Positions 22,101 to 33,401 of a DNA stretch of 64,000 bases are shown piece after piece; the first letter of the stretch is position 1; every line of letters starts with the position of its first letter. The stretch lies in NCBI GenBank assembly GCA_949152475.1, contig OX424555.1:61795977-61859976 (forward strand). The letters are read 5' to 3'. Below the pieces are notes generated by a model, which was given only the letters and a program-made list of their open reading frames with translations, made no database searches and was not told the origin of the DNA. The position numbers and the translations under genes were made by a program. Source of the stretch: Terebella lapidaria. Its lineage: Eukaryota; Annelida; Polychaeta; Terebellida; Terebellidae.

Positions 22101-24608
22101 ATGAACAATTCAGATCATGACCGATGACACACTGCAGACATACCTGCACTGTAGCAGTGCCCAAAAGATGCCACTGTTGCGTCCCATTGTATCATGGTCA
22201 GAGTTCAGGGTGAGAAAGTTACCCTGTGCAGTCCACATTACTGCAAAACAAACAAAATCATTGTTTTACCAGTAACCATGATAATGCTTTCATATATGTA
22301 AGTAAATTGGAGACACAAGTGTTTCACTATACACAGTACATTTATCAGATTGACTGGACATGAAGAACATTTTTTTTCTAATACATGTACATGTGTAATT
22401 TGGTAGTGATGCTCACCCGCAGCCCCCAGACCAACCAGCACAGACCCTGTGTATAGGGTCCAGTTCATCGGCTTCAGGAAGGATATGATAAACAAACTGG
22501 GGAGAAAAAATACTCATACAAAATACAAAATATGATACAGATTTACAGGGGTGCATGTAAAAAGACTCACTGTTGAATAATATACACATTGAACACTATG
22601 TGTATTTTTATTCAAAATGGAAAAGTGACTTACCAGTAAAATACTCCCCCAATGAACATGGAGATCTTCGGTCCTGTGACTGCAATAATTGATGGTGCAA
22701 TCCAGTTGGATAAGGCAAACACTCCATAGATGATGCCCAAGCTTGAACAGAAAATAATTGATAACAAATTTCTCTATATGTCTGGTATAAAGCTAGCTAT
22801 GCAGCACCCGAACTATACCTACAGTTACCATGGTTACCTTGCATATCCATCACCAGTAAACGTTGAGTTCTTCTCATCTTTAGCACCCTTTATCACAGTT
22901 TGCTGTTGGTAAAAAATGTAAAACACATGTCGGACATGGACAGTGACACAGTCATCACCAATGGCGCAGGCAGGATTAGACCTACACTAAAGTCAAATTC
23001 ATTGATCAGTGAAACACTTTGGCTGTAGCTTTGTTTTAGTTATTCAGATCAACTTGAGATTTTGTGTGTCTGTGATACTCTGTGTTGGGTACATGTATCA
23101 TGCCGTAACTTCTCACCAAATTTCAGAATTCCATCTCAAAAAATGAAAGAGGTCGGCTGCAAATTGCAATTCGCAATACCAGATCTGACGAATCACAATT
23201 TTCAGTTCTCGTATACAAGAATCTTACATTTATAGATGACAAAGAAATGACAGTTATTGATTGGACTTTTCTCGTATATACGAGTATTGATGGGCCGATT
23301 ATCGATTTTAATTGAAAATCAGTCGAAAAAGTCAACCGATTTCAATAATCGATTTGAAAATATCAAAATCGATTATTGTGAAAAAAAAAAGTTATAAATA
23401 AAATCCCAACAACATTGAACAAAAATTGGCACCAGATGAGAGAAGGAGTCACAAGTTAATGCTGTGAATTTAGCGCACCATCACGTGAATGAATCACGTA
23501 TTATTTCATGGCCATACTCCCATAGTCTAGCTATCGTAGCATGTTAAGCCCATGTATTATAATTATTTAGCATTGTGAGGCGGCCCTAAGTTACATATTA
23601 TTAGCAGTTTAGCCAGGTCGGAGCTGTGAACCGATTATAATCGATGATCAGTTGGTTTGACAAACCGATTTGGAACCGAATCGATTTTTCAATCCAAACC
23701 GATTCCCATCAATACGAGGATGGAGGAGTGCCCCTTCAGGGCGTAGTACGGTAATCGCTCAGCCAATCAGCGAGCGTTCACCTCACTTAGGCAATTTAAA
23801 GGGAAACTGTTGTTAAACATCGCCTCATATATTTTTTTAGGCCAGACTTCTGGACGAGTGTATATTCATCTGAAAGAACGCATTGCTGGGAAAGAATGAC
23901 CCGGTTTTCAAGGCGGTATCTCGTTGGCGTTCTTCTCAGGAGCTGGGGAATCAAAGGAGTTTTGCATGGGCATCAGTACCCATAATTTGGGGTATTTTCA
24001 CCCCGGGTCCATTCAAGGCAGAATAGCGAAAAATCCCATGTGTCGTCAAATATATTCATGCTTACCACGCGATGCCCAATACGTTGAGGGATAAAACTAG
24101 CATAGTGGTTAGGCTGGGATTTTTTTTTAGGAAGGTGTTATGGATCGTCAAAGTGAGATCATTTAACATTGAGTTGAATGGCCAATATTAATATACTGTC
24201 TGGACTGTACGTAGCCTTCAAGTTGACTTGGTCTGGCGACCATCTTGTCCTGTCATCTTGTTATTTTTTTCAAATAACAAAGGTCTGCAATGGAAATAAG
24301 ATCATCAAATTGTTTGATGTCTTTCTTGTCCTCCTTTTTCATGTAAATGGATGGTGTCACTTGTTTTTTGTACCCGTCATTCTTGTTTTTATATACATGT
24401 CCAATTTTACATGAATAAAATATATCAATCAATCAATCAATGATCGTACGTCCTTGTTTCGAATGTAGATCTAGATATTTGTAGATGAATCCTACATAAG
24501 CCCAATACTCACTTCCACCATACAACATGTCTGGAAGGCGGTAAATATAAAGGTAAACGACAATCCTAGAAAAATAACATTGTACAGACGCCAATCACAC
24601 CCCGCCAT
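19124..24608 (-). CDS. MFSD11: MFSD11, UNC93-like major facilitator membrane protein
   Basis: Fourteen coding exons read on the minus strand: 24513-24608, 22838-22902, 22634-22741, 22417-22496, 22144-22240, 21572-21775, 21368-21405, 21107-21172, 20798-20923, 20394-20565, 20219-20282, 19820-19891, 19323-19487, 19124-19165. They total 1,395 nt, i.e. 464 residues plus stop; human MFSD11 is 449. Diagnostic stretches include LSFTFIFTAFQTC, TAQGNFLTLNSD, GRNSGIFWALLQ, FFSGVYGT-like FELTFWSGVYGT, GFGDSSFNTQ, YPDDSAPAFAIFKFVQ and YLLLHWQLLIMVVFG. The family has about 12 membrane helices and is UNC93-related; its transport substrate is not established. The start ATG matches the vertebrate N terminus in position. 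The last exon is short, acidic and ends SDS. The gene faces away from SRSF2. Confidence 0.95.
23285..23714. mobile_element. MITE in MFSD11 intron 1 (TATTGATGGG ends)
   Basis: TATTGATGGG at left and CCCATCAATA at right are perfect 10-bp inverted repeats. CGAG directly flanks both sides as a likely target duplication. The interior is rich in ATCGATT/AATCGAT motifs in both orientations. The element explains this otherwise unexplained part of the 1.6 kb intron. Confidence 0.75.
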
Positions 24609-24612
24609 CGTT

Positions 24613-24636
24613 GTCACATGATTCCCTCCACGTGAC
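24613..24636. promoter_or_regulatory. Paired E-boxes just upstream of the MFSD11 start codon
   Basis: GTCACATGA (24613-24621) and CACGTGAC (24629-24636) lie 5-28 bp before the MFSD11 ATG. Both resemble the CLEAR/M-box form of E-box bound by TFEB/MITF-type factors. Whether they sit in promoter or 5'UTR is unknown, since the transcription start is not visible. Confidence 0.35.
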
Positions 24637-24724
24637 CTTTGCATAATAACTAATTACCGTCTGCGATGAGGACACACACAAGTAAAGCCATAGCACACGA
24701 ACGGTTGTTAGGTACATTCACTCT

Positions 24725-24880
24725 CTATGTAAATATTTTAGACGCATCGAAAATGTTTAAGACGCATCAAGAATAGTTTTAGACGCATCCAAAATATTTT
24801 AGATTCATCAAAAATGTTTAAGACGCATCGAGAATAATTTTAGACACGACGAAAATATTTTAGACGCGTTGAAATTGACT
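24725..24880. repeat. Degenerate 22-bp tandem repeat upstream of MFSD11
   Basis: TTTTAGACGCATCGAAAAT-type units recur about seven times with substitutions (TTTAAGACGCATC, TTTTAGATTCATC, TTTTAGACGCGTTG). It lies 120-270 bp upstream of the MFSD11 start codon. Confidence 0.65.
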
Positions 24881-25200
24881 GTATTCACTGTAGACAAGTG
24901 GTGGCGTGGTAAAATAATTCTGAACGCGTTATGGTGAGCTATTTCGAAGGGTTCGCGATGTATTTCGAACGTTCCACACAATAATGTACGTGTAAAAAGT
25001 ATATCTGCCCGATGTTCATGTCACAAATAATTATATTTACCACTTCGGTGAAACATCATTGAGCTGTGTAATTATTTTGAAACATATTGGGAGTGTTTAT
25101 GATTGTTTATTAATTATTTTTGAGTCGCGAGAAGCAGTAAACTTGTAATTAATGTGTATTATCGTTATTAGCGTGTGCACAAGTTTGATGGGTCAGTTAA

Positions 25201-25866
25201 AGTACTAGTAAAGTGAAAATAGGATGTTTTGTTATATGAAAGATCTCATTGATCTGAGCAAAATGGTCTTTACGGTATATCAATATCTCTATCCGTTCAA
25301 AAGTGGCTACATTACAGAAGCCACTTGAAAAGTTCTAGCAACTCATTAATATGCAAATTAGATGCTAATGAGAATTCATGACTTCACGAGGGGAACAACT
25401 TTAAATTAGGATATTTCAAGCCATGATATAGTGATTATTATTGAAGGTTCTGACTATCTGACTAGTGCATATCAGTATGTACCATACATAGTCAATATCC
25501 ACACAAACTGTACTGTTGCTATGGTTACCAATCGTTCCCTATAGCCGTAGTTACCCATGGTTGCCATGGCCAAAAACTGCCAAGTCAGTCTATCCACAGA
25601 CTTTCTGTCGATTATTTATGAAATAAATCATTATAGAGCTCAAGTTGGCACCATTTTTATTTGTGCATACCCTGTTCTAAATGGGTTTCTGGCCCTAGCA
25701 ACCATGGTTTCAAATTGTTTTGAAAAAGCAAATTTGCCGATTTCAGTCTTTAAAGTGCTATAACTTTTGAACGGATTGTGATATTTACATTCCGTAAAAA
25801 CAATTTTGCTCAGATCAATGAGATCTTTCATATAAGTTCACATCATATTTTCACTATACTAGTACT
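25201..25866. mobile_element. MITE with TTAA target duplication
   Basis: Terminal inverted repeats of about 115 bp begin AGTACTAGTAAAGTGAAAAT and include GAAAGATCTCATTGATCTGA GC. The element is flanked on both sides by TTAA (25197-25200, 25867-25870). TTAA targeting is shared by piggyBac and Kolobok elements; the termini do not settle which. No transposase is present in the 666 bp. Confidence 0.85.
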
Positions 25867-26476
25867 TTAAAGTAAATTACATGCACCTGGACATAGCTAA
25901 AGTGAATTATGTTATGCTGTTTGATTGATACTAATCCCTCGAAACGAACCCCAATCAAGTAGAATAAAAATAAAAATTTAAATGTGGTCAATTTCGAACG
26001 CTCATAAATGACAGGCGGATAATTTCGAACGGTGATGTGAGTAATTTCGAACGGTTTGTTGATAGCTCTGCTGAACTATTTCACTGTGGTCAATCACTGT
26101 GAAAAATGTGTATGTGTTGTGTTTTCTTTTGATTTTTGTTTCTTGGTTGGTGATGGTGGTGGTGGGGGGGGGGGGGGTCACAAATATTAGTAGGCGAGTC
26201 ATTCTTACTTTCCATTACTTTTATCTCTCTAATAGGCCTATGACAAGCCAAAATTCTATTGGTGTTTAGTGTTGAAATATAACTGAACCCAGCCTGGCAT
26301 AGACGGAAGGGGTGGGATGGTGGTTGTCCCTCATCCATGTGTAGACGATGGTGTCACATCTGATCCCATAAAAATCATGTAGTCAATCCCATCTTTATCC
26401 ATTGGCGTTGATACCTTTTCAAACGCCAGTTTCTTAGACGCACCCGGCTTTTCTGGGGTTTGACTTTGTTAAGTTA

Positions 26477-27281
26477 CAGTCACACCGAGGCCAGACTATC
26501 CCCAGACTATATCCAGGACGACCCCGAATGATTCAGGATGAAGAGAGACTGAAGAAAATCACTGGACGGTCACTCGACGGTCGAAAAAAAAGTGTTCACC
26601 CCGGACCATCACGGTTTCGCCACAGACCACCGAGGATTGAGCCAGGATCACCACTGACTGATCCATGACCGGCCCGGATTCACCACGGACGCCCCAGACC
26701 ACCCAAGACGTACTCGCCCAGGATTAACCAGAACCACCCCGGATGGCCAAAGCCACCCAAGATGACCCCGGACTTAACCAGGAACGCCCCGGACTGCCCC
26801 GGAATCACCCCGGACTGACCCAGACTGTATATACGAGTGACCATTTCTGGATCATTATCATTGTTCTGTTGGACAGCATGAAGAATTGGTGTGTCGGGGG
26901 AGGGGAAGGGGTGGAAGACGTGGTTATCCTGGGTGATCCTGGGTCCTGGGTGATATATACACCAAGATTTTCGCCGGATGTTCAAGGATGTGCCAGGACC
27001 AACTACGGACGTCCAGCACCTTGACGGACCGACTATGGACCATACCAGGATAACCCCAGACAATCTAATGTTTTCGGCCCATCCCGACCATTTTAAGCAT
27101 TTTAAAACGGTCGTGGTGATACCCAGGATAACCCTAGATCGCCAAAGACCGCCAAGGATGTTCCAGGACTTCACCGACTTTACCAGAATCAACCAGGACT
27201 CCCTCCAGTACCTGACCCCAGTTATTTAGTTACAGCCATGCAGGGAACGTATGGAGCCAGTCCGGGGCTTGGTGTGACTAA
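26477..27281. mobile_element. Element with AGTCACACC ends and a CCCCGGA-rich core
   Basis: CAGTCACACCGAGGCC at left is mirrored by GGGGCTTGGTGTGACTAA at right. The interior has degenerate short repeats of the type CCAGGA, CCCCGGACT and GACCACC, strongly strand-asymmetric, with C and A concentrated on the plus strand. No coding signature is credible. Confidence 0.6.
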
Positions 27282-27282
27282 T

Positions 27283-27579
27283 TTAGGTATTTTTCTCCAA
27301 GGGATTTCTGTTCTCTAAAGTCCTTTGTCTGAATATCAGCCGACCCTCTTCACCCATGCAACATCGCTCGGCATATGCTTGCAATACAGTGTATTGCAAG
27401 GTTTTACGACCTTTGTAGTGCAAGGCTATAACTTTGCACAATATGCAATGTCTCATTTCCGTGTGGCCCAACACATCAGCTTTGTCATTATAAGCAATCT
27501 TACAGTGATAACACATAAAACTGGTCATGGTAAGTCCGTTTGGAACTTCAGAACACATGATACAGGATGAATAAAACAT
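27283..27579 (-). pseudogene. Unrecognised fragment with one C2H2-like finger
   Basis: An open frame encodes FMCYHCKIAYNDKADVLG then HTEMRH, giving C-x2-C-x12-H-x4-H, plus extra Cys pairs (CIMC, CILC). The same finger spacing occurs in the loop of the 3.7-5.5 kb foldback. It lies between repeats, has no visible exon partners, and is probably a transposon-carried fragment rather than a host gene. Confidence 0.35.
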
Positions 27580-28653
27580 TTCTTGAATGTTCGAAATTAA
27601 TCGCCTATGAAAAATAACTGTTCGAAATCAACACCGCCCGTTCGAAATTGATTGTATGTCAATATTTATCTTATCACAGTGTTGGCATCTTTACCCCTCG
27701 ATCTCCGTATTTGAATTTGTAGTGATAGCTTTTGGGCCAAATGTGCTTTGAAAATCATTAATATACGTTAATGAAATTGATCTATATATATATCACGCAG
27801 ATTGTCAGCAAACTGGAATCATCACGAAATACAAGATGACTTGTGTTTCCACGTCGGTTTGTCTCTACCTGCGAAACCCTCAACAACTTTCAAATGACAT
27901 ATGATCATTCCTTCGTGCCAAATTTGAAATGTTATGTCTTTAAATTTGAAATTACTTCGAAATTCACTCACTTTTCACCCTGTTTCAGTGTGCCGACCAT
28001 TCGAAATTGATCACCTTTGAGAGAAATTAAAGATCCTTTGAGAGTACTGAATCTGAGCTATATTCAGTGAGTAATTGTAATAATGGGGCATGAGCAGAAA
28101 AACGCCTATTCGCCAGCTGGCAGCACTGTTTTAGTGGTAAAATGACGTCATAACGTTATTTATTATCAGGATACCATGGTATTACTCCAAACATACGGAA
28201 TTTTCGCGCCAAATGCCACGTGCATGGTTCACAACAGACGACATTCCCTAGTGATTTGGCACCAAATTTACCACTATTACAATGCTGCCACCTATCGAAT
28301 GAGCTTTGCCCACGCCCCATTCATACAAAACTTAATTTTATCCATCAAAATTTGTGAAAGGGACCTCAATATATCGAGAACTGGTAACTCCAGGATAAGT
28401 AGAACAGTCCTGAAGCATAGGCTGACAAATCTTGGAAATCTCCTGGAAAACAGAATCCCATACCTACAGCGGCCCTTTAATTAAAAAGTGAAAATTAAAC
28501 TTAATTTTAAACTTTTATGAGATGATCACGAAAAAAATGTATGATACGGTGATATAATCTATCAAACTATCAAAATGGTATAGGCTCGATTATCTGATGC
28601 TGTGCGGTAATGAATATGAGCACGTAAGTGGAACCATTACTACCGTGTTGTGG
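27580..28653. other. SRSF2 upstream region, no gene
   Basis: The sequence holds several CGTTCGAAAT-type motifs (about 27,585-28,010), inverted in orientation to ATTTCGAACG motifs at about 24,940 and 25,985-26,060. A CRE-like TGACGTCA lies near 28,144. No coding feature is supported. Confidence 0.4.
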
Positions 28654-28692
28654 CCATAGACATAGAACAGAGTCTCTGTTCTATGTCTATGG
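28654..28692. repeat. Perfect 39-nt hairpin upstream of SRSF2
   Basis: Arms of 19 nt (CCATAGACATAGAACAGAG and its exact complement) are separated by a single T. It ends 117 bp before the SRSF2 start codon, so it may be in the promoter or the 5'UTR. Confidence 0.9.
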
Positions 28693-28714
28693 TTGTGGCT
28701 AACAGAGATCACGT

Positions 28715-28732
28715 GGTGCGGTCGCCATCTTG
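28715..28732 (+). promoter_or_regulatory. YY1-like GCCATCTTG upstream of SRSF2
   Basis: CGCCATCTTGAA matches the core of the YY1 site commonly found near transcription starts of housekeeping genes. An E-box CACGTG lies about 12 bp to the left. The position, about 80 bp before the ATG, suits a promoter or 5'UTR role; that is inference. Confidence 0.35.
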
Positions 28733-28809
28733 AATTCAAACGTGCGGAATCGTTCGGCCGGGTTGTGGGCAGTAGTTTTGTTACATTCTGGTCACAGACA
28801 CTGATCATC

Positions 28810-30750
28810 ATGAGCTACGGACGTGGTCCGCCGGACATAAACGGGATGTTCTCCCTGAAAGTCGACAACTTGACGTATAGAACGACGCCAGATGACTTGA
28901 GGCGGGCGTTTGAAAAGTATGGAGAAGTGGGCGATGTTTACATTCCACGCGACCGGTTCACGCGGGAGAGCCGAGGCTTTGCTTTTGTTCGTTTCTACGA
29001 CCGACACGACGCTGAAGATGCGATGGACGCCTTGGACGGCGCTATTGTCGATGGACGCGAGTTGCGCTGTCAGCTGGCCAAGTACGGCCGACCGTCTGAC
29101 CCACCACACAGACGTGGTGGACAGCCACGTCGCTGGCGCAGGTGACTTCATAAAATAACTTGTATACTCTGATTTTTCTGACTCGTTTACACCGTTTTTT
29201 GCCGATATTTTTGCGATGTTTAATGGTATCGTATTGTAACTTGGCATTCTTCACCTGGAGATCAAACGGCATTTTTCTGCAAACTTTCAGACTTCTGCTC
29301 ATAGAACTGTGAGAGTTAGCAATCTACTGCAATGATAAATTTTCGCTGAAATTCTGTCGTTTGCATGTCAACAAATATTGTTTTCCTTTGGCACGTGATG
29401 GGCGATTCTGTTCTGATAATTTGCATAGGGGCGAGGGTTAGGATTCGGGACCGCCCACGCAGGTAAACTGATTCGAAATTACTCGCACGTGCAGGCACCT
29501 TGACGACAACTGACAACCCGATCCCCCTATTATGACTAATTTGAACTTGTCCATTTGGATTCCGTCATCAGTTGTCGAGAACCAAGCTATATGTCGGCGC
29601 CCATGGTTCGAGCAAATCCTCGCTTAAATAAAACTTTTGTGTTTTGAAAGAAACAGATAGCGTCCCGGAAGGCAGGTTTGTGTAAATTAATTGCCGTTTG
29701 TATCACAGATATGCAATATTCAGTTAAATAGTTCGCTCGAAGTAACTTGACTGAACTGAAGGCAAAAAACGGTGTAAACGAGTTAAAAAAATCAGAGTAT
29801 AGATCTAATTTATGAGATCAAAATTGTGTGATGTGTTCTGTGGCCAGAGTTGGAGCACTATTTGTCGGACGGGCATGCAAATATCGGACACATGAATAAA
29901 TCACGGTTTTCACATGTAGTATACACTTTGTAAAAAATATTGGACTGAGCAAATGTGTAGAATCAAAGAATGAATTTCCACATGACAGGAGTTTCAGGTT
30001 TCTATCATTTTGAAACAGCCTTGGACAACAACTTGTGCTTTTCACTGTCAATATCTCTGATCAACGCTTAATTTGATATAAATGTCAGTGTGTTTTGTTG
30101 AAATTGCAAATGGTATTCATTATTAAACAATTATTTGTGCATAAGGTGAATCTGGTATCTAACTTGGTCCATGATGAACATGCTGCGCTCAAGTGAAGTA
30201 GACACGGCTTAATATTTTTTTGACGTCGGTGTTTCATAGCTCCTTGTCCGATATTTACATGCTCTGCTGCAGTCTGCTAGGATTCTAGACTTCGTGTACT
30301 TTTGAGGTCTGTGTCTGTGCTTTAGTTTCGTGTTGACTTTATATGTGAATATGAATTTGTAGTGCAACAAATCATTTTTTATTCTGTTTGAAATATTGCA
30401 TCGGCAATATATCTCCAATAAACAGGAAATGCATCCAAAACTGTCCGGTATTTGCGTGCTCCGACTCTATGAGAATACAATAGACTCTAGCATCCAGTAT
30501 AATTATAACATGTGTTTATTATTGTTGTTATCATGACAGGTCATATTCCAGATCATATTCGCGGTCCAGATCCAGGTCACGCTCTCGCCGACGCAAGTAT
30601 TCCAGGTCACGCTCACGAAGCAGGAGCCGCAGCAGGACTCGTTCTCGAAGCCGCAGCTACAGCCACTCCCCACCAAGACGATCCAGGTCCCGGAGCCGAT
30701 CGCGATCCCGGTCCAGGAGTCACTCCCGTTCACCCAATGGTCGAGGCTGA
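28810..30750 (+). CDS. SRSF2: SRSF2 (SC35) serine/arginine-rich splicing factor
   Basis: Two exons, 28810-29141 and 30540-30750, total 543 nt (180 residues plus stop). The first encodes an RRM from about residue 14 to 92: RNP2-like LKVDNL, RNP1-like RGFAFVRF, then [13 protein letters not shown], very close to vertebrate SRSF2. The second encodes an RS domain of alternating SR dipeptides ([12 protein letters not shown] ... [10 protein letters not shown]) ending PNGRG. The protein binds exonic enhancers and recruits U1/U2 components in the nucleus. The RS tail is somewhat shorter than the vertebrate one (human 221 residues). The intron placement after the RRM matches the vertebrate gene. The single intron is largely a MITE. 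Confidence 0.97.
29163..29801. mobile_element. MITE inside the SRSF2 intron
   Basis: TATACTCTGATTTTT at left continues through ACTCGTTTACACCGTTTTTT; the reverse complement lies at 29,763-29,801, giving TIRs of about 40 bp with few mismatches. TA at the ends suits a TA target duplication. It begins 22 nt after the 5' splice site and occupies about 46% of the intron. Confidence 0.8.
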
Positions 30751-31100
30751 GAATATCTAGCGTTTGCCAATACCACACTGTTGGAGACACCTCGGGCCAG
30801 CAGCCCTTCACTGTTTAGATGAACCCATGAAGGACTATGTGAAAGGTTAATATTTCTGTCGTGTGAGACCGTATGTACTGTAATGTAAATGTTTTCATGT
30901 TCCATGAATTTGTGTCCATTTGATTTTTGTCAATTTCCTCAAATAACATGCATTTCATTCAGGAGTTACTTTTCATTGAACATAGTAATCTGTGTGATTT
31001 TAAGTTTTTAAAAAATATAAATAAATTTCGAAATGTGACCACTGATTTTCTGTCAAACTGAGATGTGAAAGAATAATAAAAAAGGCATTTTATTTTTTAC
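30751..31100 (+). terminator. SRSF2 3'UTR with polyadenylation signals
   Basis: Two AATAAA hexamers lie at 31020-31025 and 31075-31080, about 270 and 325 nt after the stop. The UTR is T/A-rich and non-coding. Confidence 0.6.
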
Positions 31101-31455
31101 TAAATATTTGTATGTTTTTACTGAAATGTGACATTTTGTGAATGATTTCTGTGAATTTGTTCAACCTTGGTGACCTGGTAGTAATCTGTATTTTCTTGTT
31201 CTGTGTAACACAGGAGCTGTTATGCTGTGTTGCTGAGAACTAGGCAGGCTGTATGGGGGTTGCTGTGTTGCTGTCGGTAGCAGGCAGTGCTGTGCTGGCT
31301 TGCTGTAGCAGACCTGAGGCCCAAAGCGGTGTGTGGCAGGGAACCTTTCTCTGCTGCTGCTGTTGCTGACAAAGTTTAAAAGGGCAGAAGTAGTGTTGTC
31401 TCTAAAAATTTAAATCATGTCACAAAATTTCAAGTTAAAACCGTTCACGCTGGGA
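31101..31455. other. CTG-rich stretch downstream of SRSF2
   Basis: 31,205-31,370 is rich in GCTGTGTTGCTG and CTGCTGCTGCTG motifs, with no open frame of note. It could be an extended 3'UTR; nothing more is supported. Confidence 0.35.
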
Positions 31456-32143
31456 ATAGGGCCTGTAAGTATCATTTCACGTCTGTCATAAAATGACGTA
31501 ATCAGGTACGTAGTGGTGACCTGACCATCATTGCCAAGTACATGTAGTAATTTCTGCTGATTTTATTCAATTTTGGAAGCACCGTACAAGAATATCATTA
31601 GGAATATTGTTTAAATTCATTATTTATTTATTATTGCACTTCCTCCGAACTACAGCATGCCAATGTTTATAATAATGAGGGGAGAATTTTTTCATAATTA
31701 ATTTGCCCCCGATGTATGTTGTGGTTCACAACATGTTTTTGGACCACATATTCCAATATAACAAGATGATTTTCATGATGTTACAACCAACACTGTACAA
31801 CACATTATGTCACATCATATATATAGTGACGAACACCACCGATGGTTTGTATAATACTCCCATAGTTTCAAAGAATTAAGCATTTTTCTCCCGTCAAGGT
31901 CATGACCTCGGAACATATAAACATACGTTTTTCATTGCTCTTAAATGAAATAAAATGCTTAAATGCATATTTATTTCGTCAGTCATCTTTGGAACGGTTG
32001 TGACCAGTGTATGTTTGCATGTAAGATACAGGAGTTCAAATATATAGAATTTTACAAATTGGTCTGAATATTTGGTGGGAAAATCCCAGGTCACCAGAAA
32101 GGTAAAATATCGTGACGTTTTGAACCTCGCTTACAGGCCCTAT
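31456..32143. mobile_element. TIR element with ATAGGGCCTGTAAG ends
   Basis: ATAGGGCCTGTAAG at left is mirrored by CTTACAGGCCCTAT at right (perfect over 14 bp). The interior also has mirrored TGGTGACCTG / CAGGTCACCA blocks. No coding region was seen. Confidence 0.7.
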
Positions 32144-33008
32144 AACAGTATACTATCCGTAATTGTATTTTAAAACATTACTTTTAAAACATTTACTTTA
32201 CTGTATATTTCACAAGTTCTTTTTGGTATTCGTGTTTGGGCAAAATTTTTGGGAAAACTTCATATCATTCAAGCGTTTTCGTACTATGTTTATGTGCCAA
32301 TACCATATATGTAATACGATATTTGAAAAGTATTTGAAGTCTGACTGTGATTTAGCCTCTACAGTGACAACATTTTTCTGAGATGTTTCATAACAAATAA
32401 TTTGCCATTCTTGTGTTTCCAAATTCAAATTGCCTATTGCTTCTGATAATAATGATGTAAGAAATGGATGTGGAATGTTTTGTGCACACAGTATTCATGC
32501 GAAATGTGTCGACTATTTGAAAGGACCTTCAAAACAAAATATTTTCGTGTGAGTTTGCACGAGTTCTAGACTAGCATGTCAATATCCGATCGATAACTTA
32601 CTCTTGTGGGAATCTTGGTATCTTTGATTTTGAAAGTATTTTTGAATCAATGACCTGAGGTGATGCTAAAGGCTAGGTGAGGCTGAGGGGGTGGGTGGGG
32701 GGGGGAGTGCATGAGTTATAAACCTGTAATATGTGTTGTTGAATTGTAACAGATCCCTTTTCTGTTGTGTTAGGCACTCAATATGTGTACACACATCAAT
32801 GTGATATACCAGTAATCCCCACAATCGGTTCTACCACCTTGGTCCTATGGAAGCAACTACATGTGCATTCCAAGCTAATCCCATTACGACTAGTGTGCTT
32901 GCCTTCAGATATAGTTAAAGATAAGTTCAGATATAGAAACTTTCAAATCTTCCAATGTTCTTTTATTGCAGAAACTATAGATTTTACCATTAGTATACAT
33001 GACATGTA
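32144..33008. other. No feature recognised
   Basis: AT-rich sequence with a G-rich run near 32,688-32,706. No credible coding region or inverted repeat was found. Confidence 0.5.
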
Positions 33009-33401
33009 CAGGGTTCGTACGGCCCCTAGAAAACCTACAATTTTTTCCGTAATGAACCCTTGGAAATTTTGTGATTATCCCTGGAAACCCTTCGAAATGA
33101 AAATCAACATCTACGATCACTAGATATCAAGTTTTGTCAATAAAATGACAGTGAATTCATTAAATTTTTGTATTATCATACAGTGTAATTCATAAAATAG
33201 CTCACTGGTCTTGCTTCGTTTATGTCGGCAGATAGAGAAACAATTTGGTGTTTGTATTTTGTGCTGTACATGTATTTCGATTTAATACATCACATTCCTA
33301 GAAGATCATAATTTGCCCGTGGGACACACACATTTGAGCTTAATTATCCCTTGTAAAGTGAAAGCCCTGGGAAAAATTCTTGCAGTCCTGTACGAACCCT
33401 G
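33009..33401. mobile_element. hAT-type MITE (CAGGGTTCGTAC ends)
   Basis: CAGGGTTCGTACGGCCC at left is mirrored by CCTGTACGAACCCTG at right. CAGGG termini and the GTTCGTAC wording are familiar from hAT-derived MITEs. The flanking 8 bp do not match, so the target duplication has decayed or is misplaced. Confidence 0.7.

Noticed and set aside
26680-27192. 170-codon minus-strand ORF in the CCCCGGA-rich element
   Set aside because: The composition reflects short degenerate repeats (Gly/Trp/Val/Ile cycling), and the plus strand is equally open.
31205-31370. snoRNA or other structured RNA in the CTG-rich stretch after SRSF2
   Set aside because: No convincing box C/D or H/ACA layout; low-complexity CTG-like sequence explains it.
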